64,000 nucleotides of DNA from CS4-C045 sp963844115 (GTDB lineage: Bacteria; Planctomycetota; Planctomycetia; Pirellulales; UBA7805): the NCBI GenBank assembly GCA_963844115.1, contig CAWJNN010000013.1, positions 1 through 64,000 on the forward strand, read 5' to 3'. Positions 38,955-50,100 of the stretch are shown in pieces. Position numbers and translations under genes: made by a program. Position 1 is the first letter of the stretch, and the number at the start of each line of letters is the position of its first letter. The notes below the pieces were generated by a model. That model was not told the DNA's origin. It did no database searches and was given only the letters and a program-made list of their open reading frames with translations.

Positions 38955-39105
38955 ACCCTCCCGCTTGCGGGAGGGTCGGACGCCGACCACCGCTACGCGG
39001 CGGTGCCCGCGGCCGGGGAGGGTTTTTGCGATGTGCCGTGCGGTATTTGCTGAAACCGAATTGCCCTCTCCGGGCCTGAGAGCCCGACTCTCCCGGAGGG
39101 AGAGT
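38955..39105. repeat. Cluster of three short hairpins, REP-like
   Basis: A perfect 10-bp stem with a 2-base loop (38955-38964 with 38967-38976), a 6-bp stem around 38986-39004 (CACCGC/GCGGTG) and an 8-bp stem with a 3-base loop (39087-39094 with 39098-39105). They lie in a non-coding gap next to a RAYT remnant. Confidence 0.75.
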
Positions 39106-39184
39106 GAAAACCAAAATTCGCCGTTCTTACCACATCAACAGCATTTTCATCAGCCCAGGGCGACCCTGGGGGCGGGTCGTGAAT

Positions 39185-39414
39185 TCAAGCCCTAATTTTG
39201 GCGGTTGGCCTGATCCGATCTGCGGAGCCAAACGGTGTTCCTCGATTCATACTGCGGCGAAGCGCATTTAATTCCGCTTTCGTATCTGGCCGATTAACGT
39301 ATTCTACCCATTGTCGAGTGCGAGGCGCGGGCCACGGGGAAAGCAACCGCCAGTGCTCGGCAAATCCGAACTGCTGGTTCCACAAGCTCGACCCTTCACA
39401 ATTATCGAGCCATT
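39185..39414 (-). pseudogene. C-terminal remnant of a RAYT-type (REP-associated) transposase
   Basis: The peptide EWLDNCEGSSLW, then HWRLLSPWPAPRTRQW, VEYVNRPDTKAELNAL and RRSMNRGTPFGS matches the C-terminal part of Y1 REP-associated tyrosine transposases. The catalytic HUH histidines and tyrosine region upstream is missing and the last 20 to 30 residues are replaced by a short unrelated tail. There is no usable start. It is therefore a decayed element, consistent with the palindromic repeats found elsewhere in the window. Confidence 0.7.
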
Positions 39415-39569
39415 CAAAGGGGGCCGGACTGGGGTGTTCAGTTTGTGTACGTCCAGGTCGATGAATGGGTTATTTCTCGACTCCGTTTTTGTTCCCGTGT
39501 TTGTCGACATATTTTATGTACGCTGTAATAGGCCTGTGCTTTAGCACGGGTCGTGCGAGCCATAAGTGA

Positions 39570-40085
39570 TCACATCCCCAGGTCAGGACTCATTGATGCG
39601 TCTTTTCCGAAACAAAGAGTCCCGGCCCCTTTGAATTTTCTCGTTTCTCGTTCGGTCAAGAACACGGCTCTAATGGCCGTGCAGCCTTGTGCCTCAGCGT
39701 CTGCGAACCGCTTGTGACCATCAATGATCAGAACATCACCAGCAAAACCGCCGCAGATTATCGGGACATCAAACGGTATATCATCAGTGCTTGGTCGAGC
39801 CAGGGCGAAATGAAAGTCAATGATGCGTATTGGTCGGCGCTTCGAGGCGATAATGGCCTTCGCCGCTGTCACGTCGAATGTGCCGTAGCGATGTTCATAT
39901 CGTTCGTTCCGATCCGTCCACCAAGAAATCGAATCGCTCAACTCGATTGCCACGTGACACCAACGACATTCAGATTCCTCCATCGGGATCTCGTGGAAAC
40001 AATGGGGGCAGAGCGCATCGTTGTCTTGGAAAATCTCTTCATGTGCCGAGTGTTCGGCGAACAAGCTGATCAACCATCCGAGCAT
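39570..40085 (-). CDS. Zinc-ribbon protein with ParB/sulfiredoxin-like C-terminus
   Basis: A 171-residue protein. Near residue 26 CPHCFHEIPMEESECRWCH forms a zinc knuckle. RPIRIIDFHFALARP and VLIIDGHKRFADAEAQGCTAIRAVFLTERE near residues 85-150 resemble the ParB-like nuclease or sulfiredoxin fold, whose core motif is xIDGHxR. The usual ParB helix-turn-helix is absent, so it is not a chromosome-partition ParB. Role unknown; no operon partner is clear. Confidence 0.6.
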   Translation of the reverse strand: MLGWLISLFAEHSAHEEIFQDNDALCPHCFHEIPMEESECRWCHVAIELSDSISWWTDRNERYEHRYGTFDVTAAKAIIASKRRPIRIIDFHFALARPSTDDIPFDVPIICGGFAGDVLIIDGHKRFADAEAQGCTAIRAVFLTERETRKFKGAGTLCFGKDASMSPDLGM

Positions 40086-40281
40086 TTAAACTATCAGGCG
40101 AGAGAGTGGAGTGGGCGGGCATGATCAGCCGAACGGTTGGCATGTGCGGTCGCCGCCGTTACCGAAGCGAACGACCTTGAACAGCGGGTAATTGTAACAG
40201 ACCGGACGGAGCATGGAAGCCAAAGCGGCGATTGCGAAGCAACCTTGCCAACATGATGTGTTGTACGACGCAGCCCCGCCG

Positions 40282-40758
40282 TTAACCGATATCGAACACA
40301 ACGTCCCGTTGTAGTGGAAAGCAATATCCACGATCGTGCCAGTTGTCCAACATGAGTAGGCAGTCCGTGCCGTCTGTATAGAGGGCATGTCCGAACGCTT
40401 GTGCCAAGTCGTAATCAAATTCGGAGTCGATTGTCGTCAGGAAGATGTCATAGCCGTAATCGTGAGGGTGTTTTACGTTGGTGGAGGTTGCGACAAGCGG
40501 TGATCTGACGAGCACCGGATTCAGATGGAAGTCGTTCAGGCATACGCCGACGATGTCACCGGATACACCGCCAACAACGAGGTAATCCCAGAAGACTAGG
40601 TCGTCGTCGATGCGTCTGAACTTTTGGTCACCAATTCGCAGACCCGCTGCAAAACCATCGAACTGTGGTCGAAAGTCTGCTACGACAGCAGCCTTCGCGA
40701 GATTATCGTTTGCATCGTGGTAGAGGACGATCGGCGTATCTGCAACCGTGGGTTTCAC
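40282..40758 (-). CDS. Hypothetical protein
   Basis: A 158-residue frame from a GTG start, with a stop codon in the same frame just before it. Composition is protein-like, Asp/Tyr-rich (HDYGYDIFLTTIDSEFDYDLAQAFGHAL), with no membrane segment. No family recognised. No good ribosome-binding site was seen, so the true start may differ. Confidence 0.5.
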   Translation of the reverse strand: MKPTVADTPIVLYHDANDNLAKAAVVADFRPQFDGFAAGLRIGDQKFRRIDDDLVFWDYLVVGGVSGDIVGVCLNDFHLNPVLVRSPLVATSTNVKHPHDYGYDIFLTTIDSEFDYDLAQAFGHALYTDGTDCLLMLDNWHDRGYCFPLQRDVVFDIG

Positions 40759-40914
40759 ACGTCAATGGGTGGCAGCGAGTCGTACAACGGTTTTCTGTCA
40801 GACAAAGTGTCGCCTAGGGAGTTTGCTTCCCTGCATAGGCGACAGCTGATTTAATTTGATGTGTTGTATTATACTGGCAGACCATGGGTTATAGCAAAAT
40901 GAGGGTGTAATTTC

Positions 40915-41166
40915 ATGCCACAAGGTGCTGCCGACATTCGGATAAGTATCAAACGACGTGGAGGCCAAACGCATCGGATTGAGTTGATTCGTCAGCCCTT
41001 CTTGCGGCGGTTTTGGATACGGCGGGATCGACGGAAATCGGCAAAAATGCCGGAGGCAACCGCCACGGAAATCGCAGAAGCAATTCGGAAATGGCTGGTC
41101 TCCGAGCATGACAAACCCCTGCCGTTCGAGGAGATGCTATTCGATTCCCGCATGCCCAAGAATTGA
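40915..41166 (+). CDS. Small hypothetical protein
   Basis: An 83-residue frame with GAGGGTG about eight bases before the ATG. The first half is basic (DIRISIKRRGGQTHRIELIRQPFLRRFWIRR), the second helical and acidic (TATEIAEAIRKWLVSEHDKPLPFEEML). No family recognised. It converges with the giant gene. Confidence 0.5.
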   Translation: MPQGAADIRISIKRRGGQTHRIELIRQPFLRRFWIRRDRRKSAKMPEATATEIAEAIRKWLVSEHDKPLPFEEMLFDSRMPKN

Positions 41167-41195
41167 ATGTGTACGGAATGTAGGCCCCCCGGCCG

Positions 41196-44100
41196 TCATT
41201 CCCAGTCGCCGATTTGTTGAAAGAAATAATCCACGCCGCTCACGTCGGCGTGGCCCGTGTGACCGTCTTTGGCGTAGGCCCGCAAGCTGTCGAAGTGGAA
41301 GATGCGTTCGTAACGGTCCGGACCGGTTAACATCCCGAAGTTGTCACGGCCGAATAGGCTGTCAGCGGATTCGATTTTGGTCATCGTCGCGCGATCGTCA
41401 CTGCCACCCGCCGAGGCATATGCGTTAACTCGCTCGAAATGCCGCGCATCGTTGAAGAAGTCGTCGCCGTACATCAGAGCCGATCCCGGCCGCCCAATGT
41501 AGCGGTCGTTGCCGGTCGAATCGTATTGGTAGGCGTGATCTTCGCCACCCGCCGTTGCATGCGCGTAAACCCGATCAAAGCTGTGGACCTTGTTGAAGAA
41601 CTCGTCGCCGCTGAGCTGCGCGTATTCCGGCCGGCCGATGAAGTCGTCGGCACCCGGCGAATCGTAGAGGTAAGCGTAATCGGCCGTGCCGCCAGCCGTC
41701 GCGTACGCATAAACGCTATCAAAGCTCCATGCATCGTTGAAGAACCCATCGCCCTGCAGCCGAGAAAACTCTGGCTTGCCAAAGAACTTATCGTTGCCGA
41801 TCGAGTCGTACATGTACGCCATGTCGGCTTCGCCACCCGCCGTGGCATAAGCATAGACGCGATCGAAATCCCTGGCATCGTTAAAGAACCCGTCACCTGT
41901 CATCCGGGTATGTTCTGGTCGAGCGATCAGGACATCGTCACCAATCGAATCGTACAGGTAGGCATAGTCCGGCTCGCCGCCCGCCGTCGCATACGCATAG
42001 ACACGGTCGAAGAATCTCACCTCATTGAAGAAGCTGTCGCCGAACAGACGAGCTAATCCCGGCCGCGCGATCAGGCGATCGCTACTGAAGTCATCGTAGA
42101 GATAGGCGAAATCAGAGTCGCCGCCCGCCGACGCATAGACAAAGACGCTGTCAAAGCCCGTGGCTTTGTTTTCGAACCCGTCACCAACCAGACGTGAAAA
42201 TTCAGGCCGACCATAAAATTGATCGTTGCCAATCGAATCATACATGGACGCTCGATCGACGCCCTCGCCGGCCAGGACTTCAATCGAACCCATCTCGCGC
42301 AGGTTGACTTCGAAATCTGCCGCAGTTAGTACGGCGCGGTGTGGATAGAGACGAACCATGTCGTCGCCGGAGGAACCGGTCAGCAGAGCCGAATCTTCAC
42401 CACCGGCGCCGCGGAAATCGATTGAGGAAACGGCGTCTGACGCCAGGTGCAATTGTTCGCCATTCAGCGAAACAAGGTGATGCTGTTCTCCCGCGACAAA
42501 CTCAAACGCATCGGAATCGGGCGTGCCGGTGATCACGATGTCGAACTCGCCGCCGGCGTTCTGATTGAATTCGATCTGGCCGCTAAAGTCGAAGTTCGCT
42601 TCCGCGCCGTCCGTTAATCGCCGCGTACCGGTCGGCAGCATTTCAGCCATCACGTCCTGTGGATCTTCCGCAGCATGCTCACGGCCCAATACGTGGCCCA
42701 GTTCGTGGACCAGGACCGTTAAGAGATCATGTTTTCCAAACGCGGTGCTCCCGTTGGCCGCCGACAACTGGTTGGTGCCGGTAAACGAGAATTCACTATC
42801 GCTATTCGGCGTGACATCCACGAACCAGCCGTAGCCCGCCGCAGTGTCGTCAATAAAGATTGTTGTGTCGGCCGTTTGACCCAACCTGGCGTCAGGTACA
42901 TCCGCCAGCTCAACCGTTGCCGCTTCCAGCCGGGCCTGCTGCTGGGCCGTCAAACCGGTCGCTTCCCACTGCTGACGCGCGACGGGCAACAGCGCATCGA
43001 CCTCGGCCTGCGTAATCGCCGCCGCACCGGGACCTTCACCACCGACAGCCAACAGCGGCACCGAGACCGTCATAACGTTGCTGAGCTGAGGATTGTTGTC
43101 ACCATGTTCGAACGACTGGAATAACAGATCGGTCCCCGAAAATCCGGCAGGGATCGTGAACTGTATGATCGACTCGCCCGTCGGGCCGATGAGCCCCTGC
43201 CCGACAATCACCGGATCAGCAATGCCCAGCGTGATGCCGTAGTCCGGCAAGAAGGCACTGCCCGGCGTCGTACCCACGGCCAGATTCACCAGGCAACCGG
43301 GAGTTCCGTTCTGGATCACAAACGTGTTGATTCCTGGAGTCAGAGGACCACCCGTCATGCTCAATCCGATTTGAACCTGGTGGTCTTCCACTTCACCGTC
43401 CGCCGCGAAGCCATCGTAGCCCAACCCACCCGCCGAACTAATCCGGAACCGCGCGTACGTCGTCGCGCCCGGGATGCTGGCCGGGACCGGGAACGTCAGG
43501 TCGTTGCTGCCAGCTGTCACGGCGATGCTATTCACGACCTTTTCGCCCGCGTCGGCAAAATCGCCGTCGGCGTTGTAGTCGATAAAGCCATCCACAAAGC
43601 CGGCGGCGGTCGCGTCTACGGTAACGGTCGCATCATGCCCCTGGCGCAAATGCGGAATGGTCACTCCGCCTTCATCGTCGCCATCCGTGTCCGTATCGTC
43701 GCCCACGGCGCCCGCACTGGGCTGGCCGTCCGTTTCACGATCGGCCGGCGTACCGAAATCCAACCCGCTGCCGGCAATGTGCCGCGCACCATCGGAGGCC
43801 AAGGTCGTTTGATACGTGTCCGGCGCATCGCCGAAATCGAAACCGAGTTCGCCAAAGTTAAACGGTCCGCGAATCGGGAACGGATTCAATTCGACATTGT
43901 CAAATCGATCGTTACTGATAATGACCGTGTGTGGACCGTTCGGATCCGCGTTCTCTTCCAAACCATCCAGGAAACCTGTCGGATGCGTTTCGACCAGCGA
44001 GTACACGCCCGGTGGCACAATCGGAAACTCCCAGAACCCGCTGGCGTCGGTGGTTGTCGTCAGCCCGCCGGGTACATCGGCCGCCGTCAGCGGTCGCTGC

Positions 44101-47100
44101 AGCGGAGTTCCCGGAAACGCGGTACCAGAAATGGTCACGGTCACGCCCGGAATACCAGGTTCACCCGGATCGCGCGTGCCGCTTTCGTCGATGTCGACGT
44201 AAACATAGCCGAACGGATCGGCCGGCGGGTTTTCGCCAAAGTTGTATTCAATGCCGTCCTCGCCAGTCCCTAACGTAACGTCCAATTCGTTTTTCGTCAG
44301 ATTGGTACCGGTCGGAGTGCCACCGATCGTGCCGACCGTATCCAGGCCGTCATAGAATCCCGCCGTTCCCGCGCCGAACACCGAAGCGGGTTGCGTTTCG
44401 ATGATTTGGTAGGTACCGGCCAACAGACCTTCAAACAAATACGAACCGTCGGCCGGTGTCAGGTCCGTCCGTGTAATCGAATTGCCGTTGATGTCGGTCC
44501 CCGTTAGCGTAACGGTCACGCTGTCGATACCTGTTTCCGGATTCGCACCGGCCGGTTGTCGGATTCCGTCCACGTTGAAGTCGCGATAGACGAACCCGGC
44601 CAGCGAGCTGTCACCCTGGTAGCCAAAGTCGACCGTATCAATATCGGTGCTGGTCAAGGTAACCGTCGTCAGCCCATCCAGCGTCGCATCGGGGTCACCC
44701 GTGTTGGTAAGCCCCGGCGGAAGTCCGGCCGTTACTTGCGCCTGGTAGAAGCCCTGTGGCAGATCGGAAAACAGATAGTCGCCGGTGCTGCCGGTGGTCC
44801 TGGTGAGCACCGCGTTGTCGCCGGTCGTGGCCAGATTACCGTCTTCACCAGCCCAAGTAAGCGTGACCGTGACGCCGCTGAGGCCCGGTTCGTCGGTATC
44901 TTGCAGGCCGTCGCCATTAAAGTCCAGCCAGACGCGGTCACCTAGACTACGCTGACCGGTATAACCAAAGTCGGCACCGTTTTCCGATGGCACCAGCGCC
45001 GTCAATGTCGCACCGGTGACGCTGTCTGGACTGGTCGTCCCGCTATCCAGGTCGTAGGTTGCGACCAGGTCGGGCGGCACGGTTCCCGTGTTGACGATGA
45101 CTTCATAAGCACCCAGCGGCAGGTCGCTGAAACCGTAGCCACCCGTGATGCCGGTTACCATGGTGTGGACGATGTTGTCCGCCGGTGACGGCAAGCCATC
45201 GAAGCCGAACCACGTGGCCTGTACGGTCACGCCGGATACGCCCGGTTCGCCCACATCGGCGCCATCTCGATTCAGGTCATACCAGACCCGATCGCCCAGC
45301 GCTCCGGGACCTTGAAAACCGAAATCGATATCGTCGCGGTCCGTGCCCGAAATCAAACTGAAGCTGGGCACGCCGATTGTCTGCACGGTCAAACCGGCTG
45401 GCTGGCCACTGACCGCCGCCGTGTAATTGCCTGGCGGTAAATTCGAGATACTGTAAGCACCGTTGCCATCCGTCGTATCCGTGAACACTTGATCGTCACC
45501 ACCACCTGGCGCTCCATCCGGACCCAGCCACATCAGCGTCACATCAGCGCCGGGAATCCCCGGTTCGCCGGTGTCCTGGACACTGTTGCCATCAATGTCA
45601 TACCAGACAAAGTCGCCAACGGTTATCGGCTCGTAAACGCCGGCGTCGACGGTTGAGTTCGCGACGCCGGTCGGCAGCGCGATAACGGGACTGAGTCCGG
45701 TAGCATCGGCGTCACTGTCGATCGTATCGGCGCCCACGTCGGCGGCCGTGAACACAAAGCCTGCCGGCGATGCGAACAGCACTCGATAGTCGCCAGCCAC
45801 CAGGCCCGGAAAACTATAGAATCCACCGCCGGCTGTCGTCGTGGCTGCCAACAACAACGTCCCGGTCGCGTCGTAGAGTTCGACTGCCAGGCCGTCGATG
45901 CCCGGTTCACCGCCGTCCTGCCGGCCGCTGCCGTTCAGGTCTTCAAAGACAAAGTCGCCTAGCGAGGCGGTGCCGCCGTAACCAAAGTCGACATCGTCAC
46001 GAACCTGGGCCGGCATGAGTTGGAAGCCGGCCACGTGCGGAGTGCCCGTGCCATCCAGGTCGTAGGTTTGTGCCGTGTAGATCGCCGGCAGCCCACTGAT
46101 CGTGACCTGGTAGTTCGGATCGGTTCCGTTGATCGCCCCGACCGGCAGCCCGTTGAAGTTGTAGTTACCGCTCGCATCGGTGGTCGTCACGTACGTAATA
46201 TTGTCGGCCGTAGTGGCCAGATCACCGTCCGCTCCGCCAAACAACAACGTCACGGTGACACCGGAAATCCCCGGTTCGTCATTATTCTGGGTGCCGTCTC
46301 CATCCGCGTCATACCACACGGTGTCGCCGACTTCGGCCGTGGGGCCTTCGTAGCCGAAATCGACCGCGTTGTTCGTCTCGCCGATGGCGAGCGTCACGTT
46401 GCGAGGATCGGGCGGTGTTGTCAGGTTCAGGTTGGCTGGTAGCGTCGCGTCGACAACATCGACCGTGAAGAGGCCGGACGGTAAATTCGGGAAACCATAG
46501 ATTCCACCGCCATTGGTCGTCGCGTTGTACGAAATGTCGTCACCGCCGCCGAAGCTGCCGTCGAAGCCAGCCCACAGCAACGTCACATTAACCGACGGAA
46601 TTCCAGGCTCGCCAGCATCCTGAACTGTGTCAGCATTCTGATCGTTCCAAACCAAGTCCCCGATTTCCCCAGTCCCTTGATAGCCGTGATCGATGTCGGT
46701 GCGATTCTGTCCGGAGGTCAGCGTAAACGTCGCTTGATTCGCGGTCAGCAGTCCATCGAAATCGAACGTCGGATCGGTGATTCCGTTGGGCAATGTTCCC
46801 GTGTTGATCCGCGTGCGATAGGTTCCGGGCGCAGATTTGTAAACGAGTAGTCGCCATCGCCACTGGTCACATCGGAGGCGACGCCCAGCGCATCGTCTCC
46901 CGTACCGAACACACCGTCCAGGCCGGCGTAGTCCAGTAACACGGTCGCGCCGTTGATGCCCGGTTCGCCGAGAACCTGAATGCCGTTACCGTCCACGTCG
47001 TACCAGATGCGATTGCCAACCGAGGCCTCCAAATACAGCCCGGCGTCGACGTCGTTGTTGAACGTGGCGGCAGCAACCGTGACCGGTCCGGTGAAGCCCG

Positions 47101-50100
47101 TTGTTTCGCTCGCGTCGCTGTCGGTGGCTTCGACTGCTACCGGCGAATTCGCCGCTGCGCGAATATAGGTCGTCGTGCCGTCGTTGTCGGCGAAGAAGAC
47201 CTGGTAGTTGCCCGGCGTAAGGCCAGGGAAACTGTACGCTCCGCCACCGGCGGTCGTCGTGGTGGCCAGTAAGTTCACACCCGTCGCATCGTACAGCTCG
47301 ATGTCCACGCCATTGATGCCCGGTTCGCTGCCGTCCTGCCGGCCGTTGCCGTTAAGGTCCTCGAAGACAAAGTTGCCCAAGCCTTGCGTGAGCGCACCGC
47401 GATAACCGAAATCTTGATCGGTGTTGTTTTCACTCGCGCCCAGGTTGTGCGTCGACTGGTTGGGTGTACCCAGACCATCGTCATCAAATGTTTGTGTTGC
47501 ATAGGCGGCTGGTGGCGAGACGGTCACGCGATAGGGATCATCGGTGCCAAAGACCGGTAGTCCGGGGAAACCATAACTGCCGTCGGCCGCCGTCGTCCTG
47601 ACAAAAAAGACGTCGTCGCCGCTTCCTAAAGCGCCATCAGGACCGGCCCAAACAAGAACAACGGAAGTCGCCCGAAATCCCTGGTTCGGCATTGTTTTGC
47701 GTCGTGTCACCATCGACGTCGTACCACACCGTGTCACCGATCGACGCCATACCTTCGTAACCGAAGTCGACGTTGATTGCCGCTTCGCCGATGCCCAGCG
47801 TCCGCGTTGCCGAATCATCCAGCGGTCCCGTCAAGTCAAACGTCTGCGTTACGTTTCCAGGCAAACCACTGACGACGTCGACTCGATAATTGCCCGACGG
47901 CAAGTTGCTAACCCCGTAGGCACCGCCGGCATTGGTCGTGGTGTTGTAGGTAATGTCATCTCCACCACCGGCGGCATTGTCGAAACCGAACCACGTAACA
48001 GTAATTCCAACGCTGGGCAGTCCAGGCTCTTCCGCTGCCAAACCCTGTGAACCGTCGCCGTCAGAGTCGATCCACACTCGATCGCCTATCGAAGCGGCGC
48101 CTCGATAGCCAAAGTCGACATCGCGCGGATTGGCATTACCCGACGTTAGTGCGACCAATGAGGTGTCCGCCGTGCCGATGCCATCCAGATCGTGTGTTGG
48201 TACGGTGAGTCCGTTCGGCAAGGCACTGACGGTGACACGGTAGTTGTCGGGACCGAGGCCCAGCGGCAAGCCGCTGACAAGGTAGGCGCCGCTGGAATTG
48301 GTGGTAGTCACAATCACGCTGTCATCTGCGTTGGCTTCGATTCCATCCGGGCCGAACCAACGGACCGTCACCGTGGCATTGGGAATGCCCGTATCGAGCC
48401 CGTCCAACGCGCCGTTGCCGTTGATGTCGTACCACACGACATCGCCCAGCGAACCCAAACTTTCCGAATCCGCCGCGACGTAATCATTAAGCAGGCCCAC
48501 GCCGTCGGAACCATCACGCTCACCGGTAGCCGATCCCGTCGCGCCGGGCGTCGAGGAACCGTGGAAGCCACCGGTCCCGTTTGGTCCGGGCAGGCTGGTG
48601 TAATTCGTATTCGCCGTGTTCGTGATCGTAACTCCCGGCGTGACGATGTTGGCGTCGTAGGTAATGGTAAGGGTACTGAGTGCCGGCATGGTCAGGCTGT
48701 TGAATTCCATCCGGTTGGACAGATCATCGTGGTTGGCCGTTCCGGTGGTGGCGCCGCCGGTGGGCGTGATGGTAATCGTGGCAACTTCCAAATCGAGCGC
48801 CGCCGGCAACACGTCGCTGACAACGGCCTCGAAGGCCGTGGCATTTCCCGTGTTCGTAACGACCACTTCGTAGCTGACCACCGAACCGGTTGTCGCTGTG
48901 GCCTGTTTGACGATCGCCAGGTTGGGCTCTCGTACGGTTACGCTTACGGCTGCAGACCGAGCGAGCGTATTCGGGCCGGTCGCGGCGTTGTTATCCGCGT
49001 CAATCGCTGTGTTCGATGTATCGCCCGCACTGCGCACACCGTCGCCGTTATTGTCTGCGCACCACGGAGACATAACCGGTCGAGCCGTTTCCGTCCGTGT
49101 CGACCAGGACCGTATAGTCGTTGTCTCTGTTCGTGCCGCTTTGAATTACAGTTTCATTCCGTACCAGCGCATTGAATTCGATGACCACGTATTCCACCGA
49201 GCCGTCCCGATCGGCGTTCGTCAAGTCACCAAAACGGAAATAGACATCCGTGCCGCTACTGTAGACACTTGCTTCACCGGTACCCGCGCCGGTATACGAC
49301 GTGAAAACGTTATTGTCGTTGAAGGTTCCGGTAATCGTCGCGGGGGTTAACGTCGGCAACGTGGATTCGTCACCGGCAATTCCACCCCCTGTGACGCCGG
49401 TCGCCAGCCCCGTAATCGTCGCCGAGGTAATATTGGTTCCCGTCGACGAGATAAACGCGAAGCGTGCGCTGCTGTCGTTCAGAAAGGCAAGCCCCACGGG
49501 CAAAACGTCGCGCACTTGAAAATTATCGGACTGGCCTTCGCCAATCGACGTCGTCAGCCGATACGCACGATTTCGCCCACTGCCACGCCACTACCCGTCG
49601 TATGTGCCTCGGACGTGTCGACAAGTTGTTTACGCACGAGCGGCGGGGATTCGATATCGGCCGTACTGCTGACTCGGTAATCATTTAACGAACCGCCGCC
49701 CAGGTTACCGTCGCTGCCGTCACGTTCGTCGCTGCTGGTATTGTGGATCGATCGATCGACGACGGTGCCGTCGAGACTACTCCAGCGAACCTCCGCGGTG
49801 TTGCTGACCTCTTGTCCCGTCGAGCCCGTATAAGTGCCGCTGACGACGATCTCGATCGACGAGTTCTTTTCCATGTCGACGTTGACAGCCGGATTGACTG
49901 ACAGCGTGCCGGCAACCAATTGGAAATCTGCCGGCGTGGCCGCTCGTGTGGAGCCGTTGAAACGGATCGCGCCGGTCGACGTCACGGTCGATATCGCGGG
50001 TGCGGTAATGAAGGAAGGTATTAAATCGTTGAGACTGATGTCGAAAGCCGTTGTATCTGTTGAGGCATTCGCGTTACTGATCGTAATTCGATATTCGACG

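Noticed and set aside
43371..44273. A 300-codon plus-strand frame inside the giant gene
   Set aside because: Opposite to clear GEVED and CnaB domains; Arg/Val-rich composition without motifs.
48192..49175. A 327-codon plus-strand frame inside the giant gene
   Set aside because: Mirror frame of DUF11/CnaB coding sequence; no ribosome-binding site or family motif.
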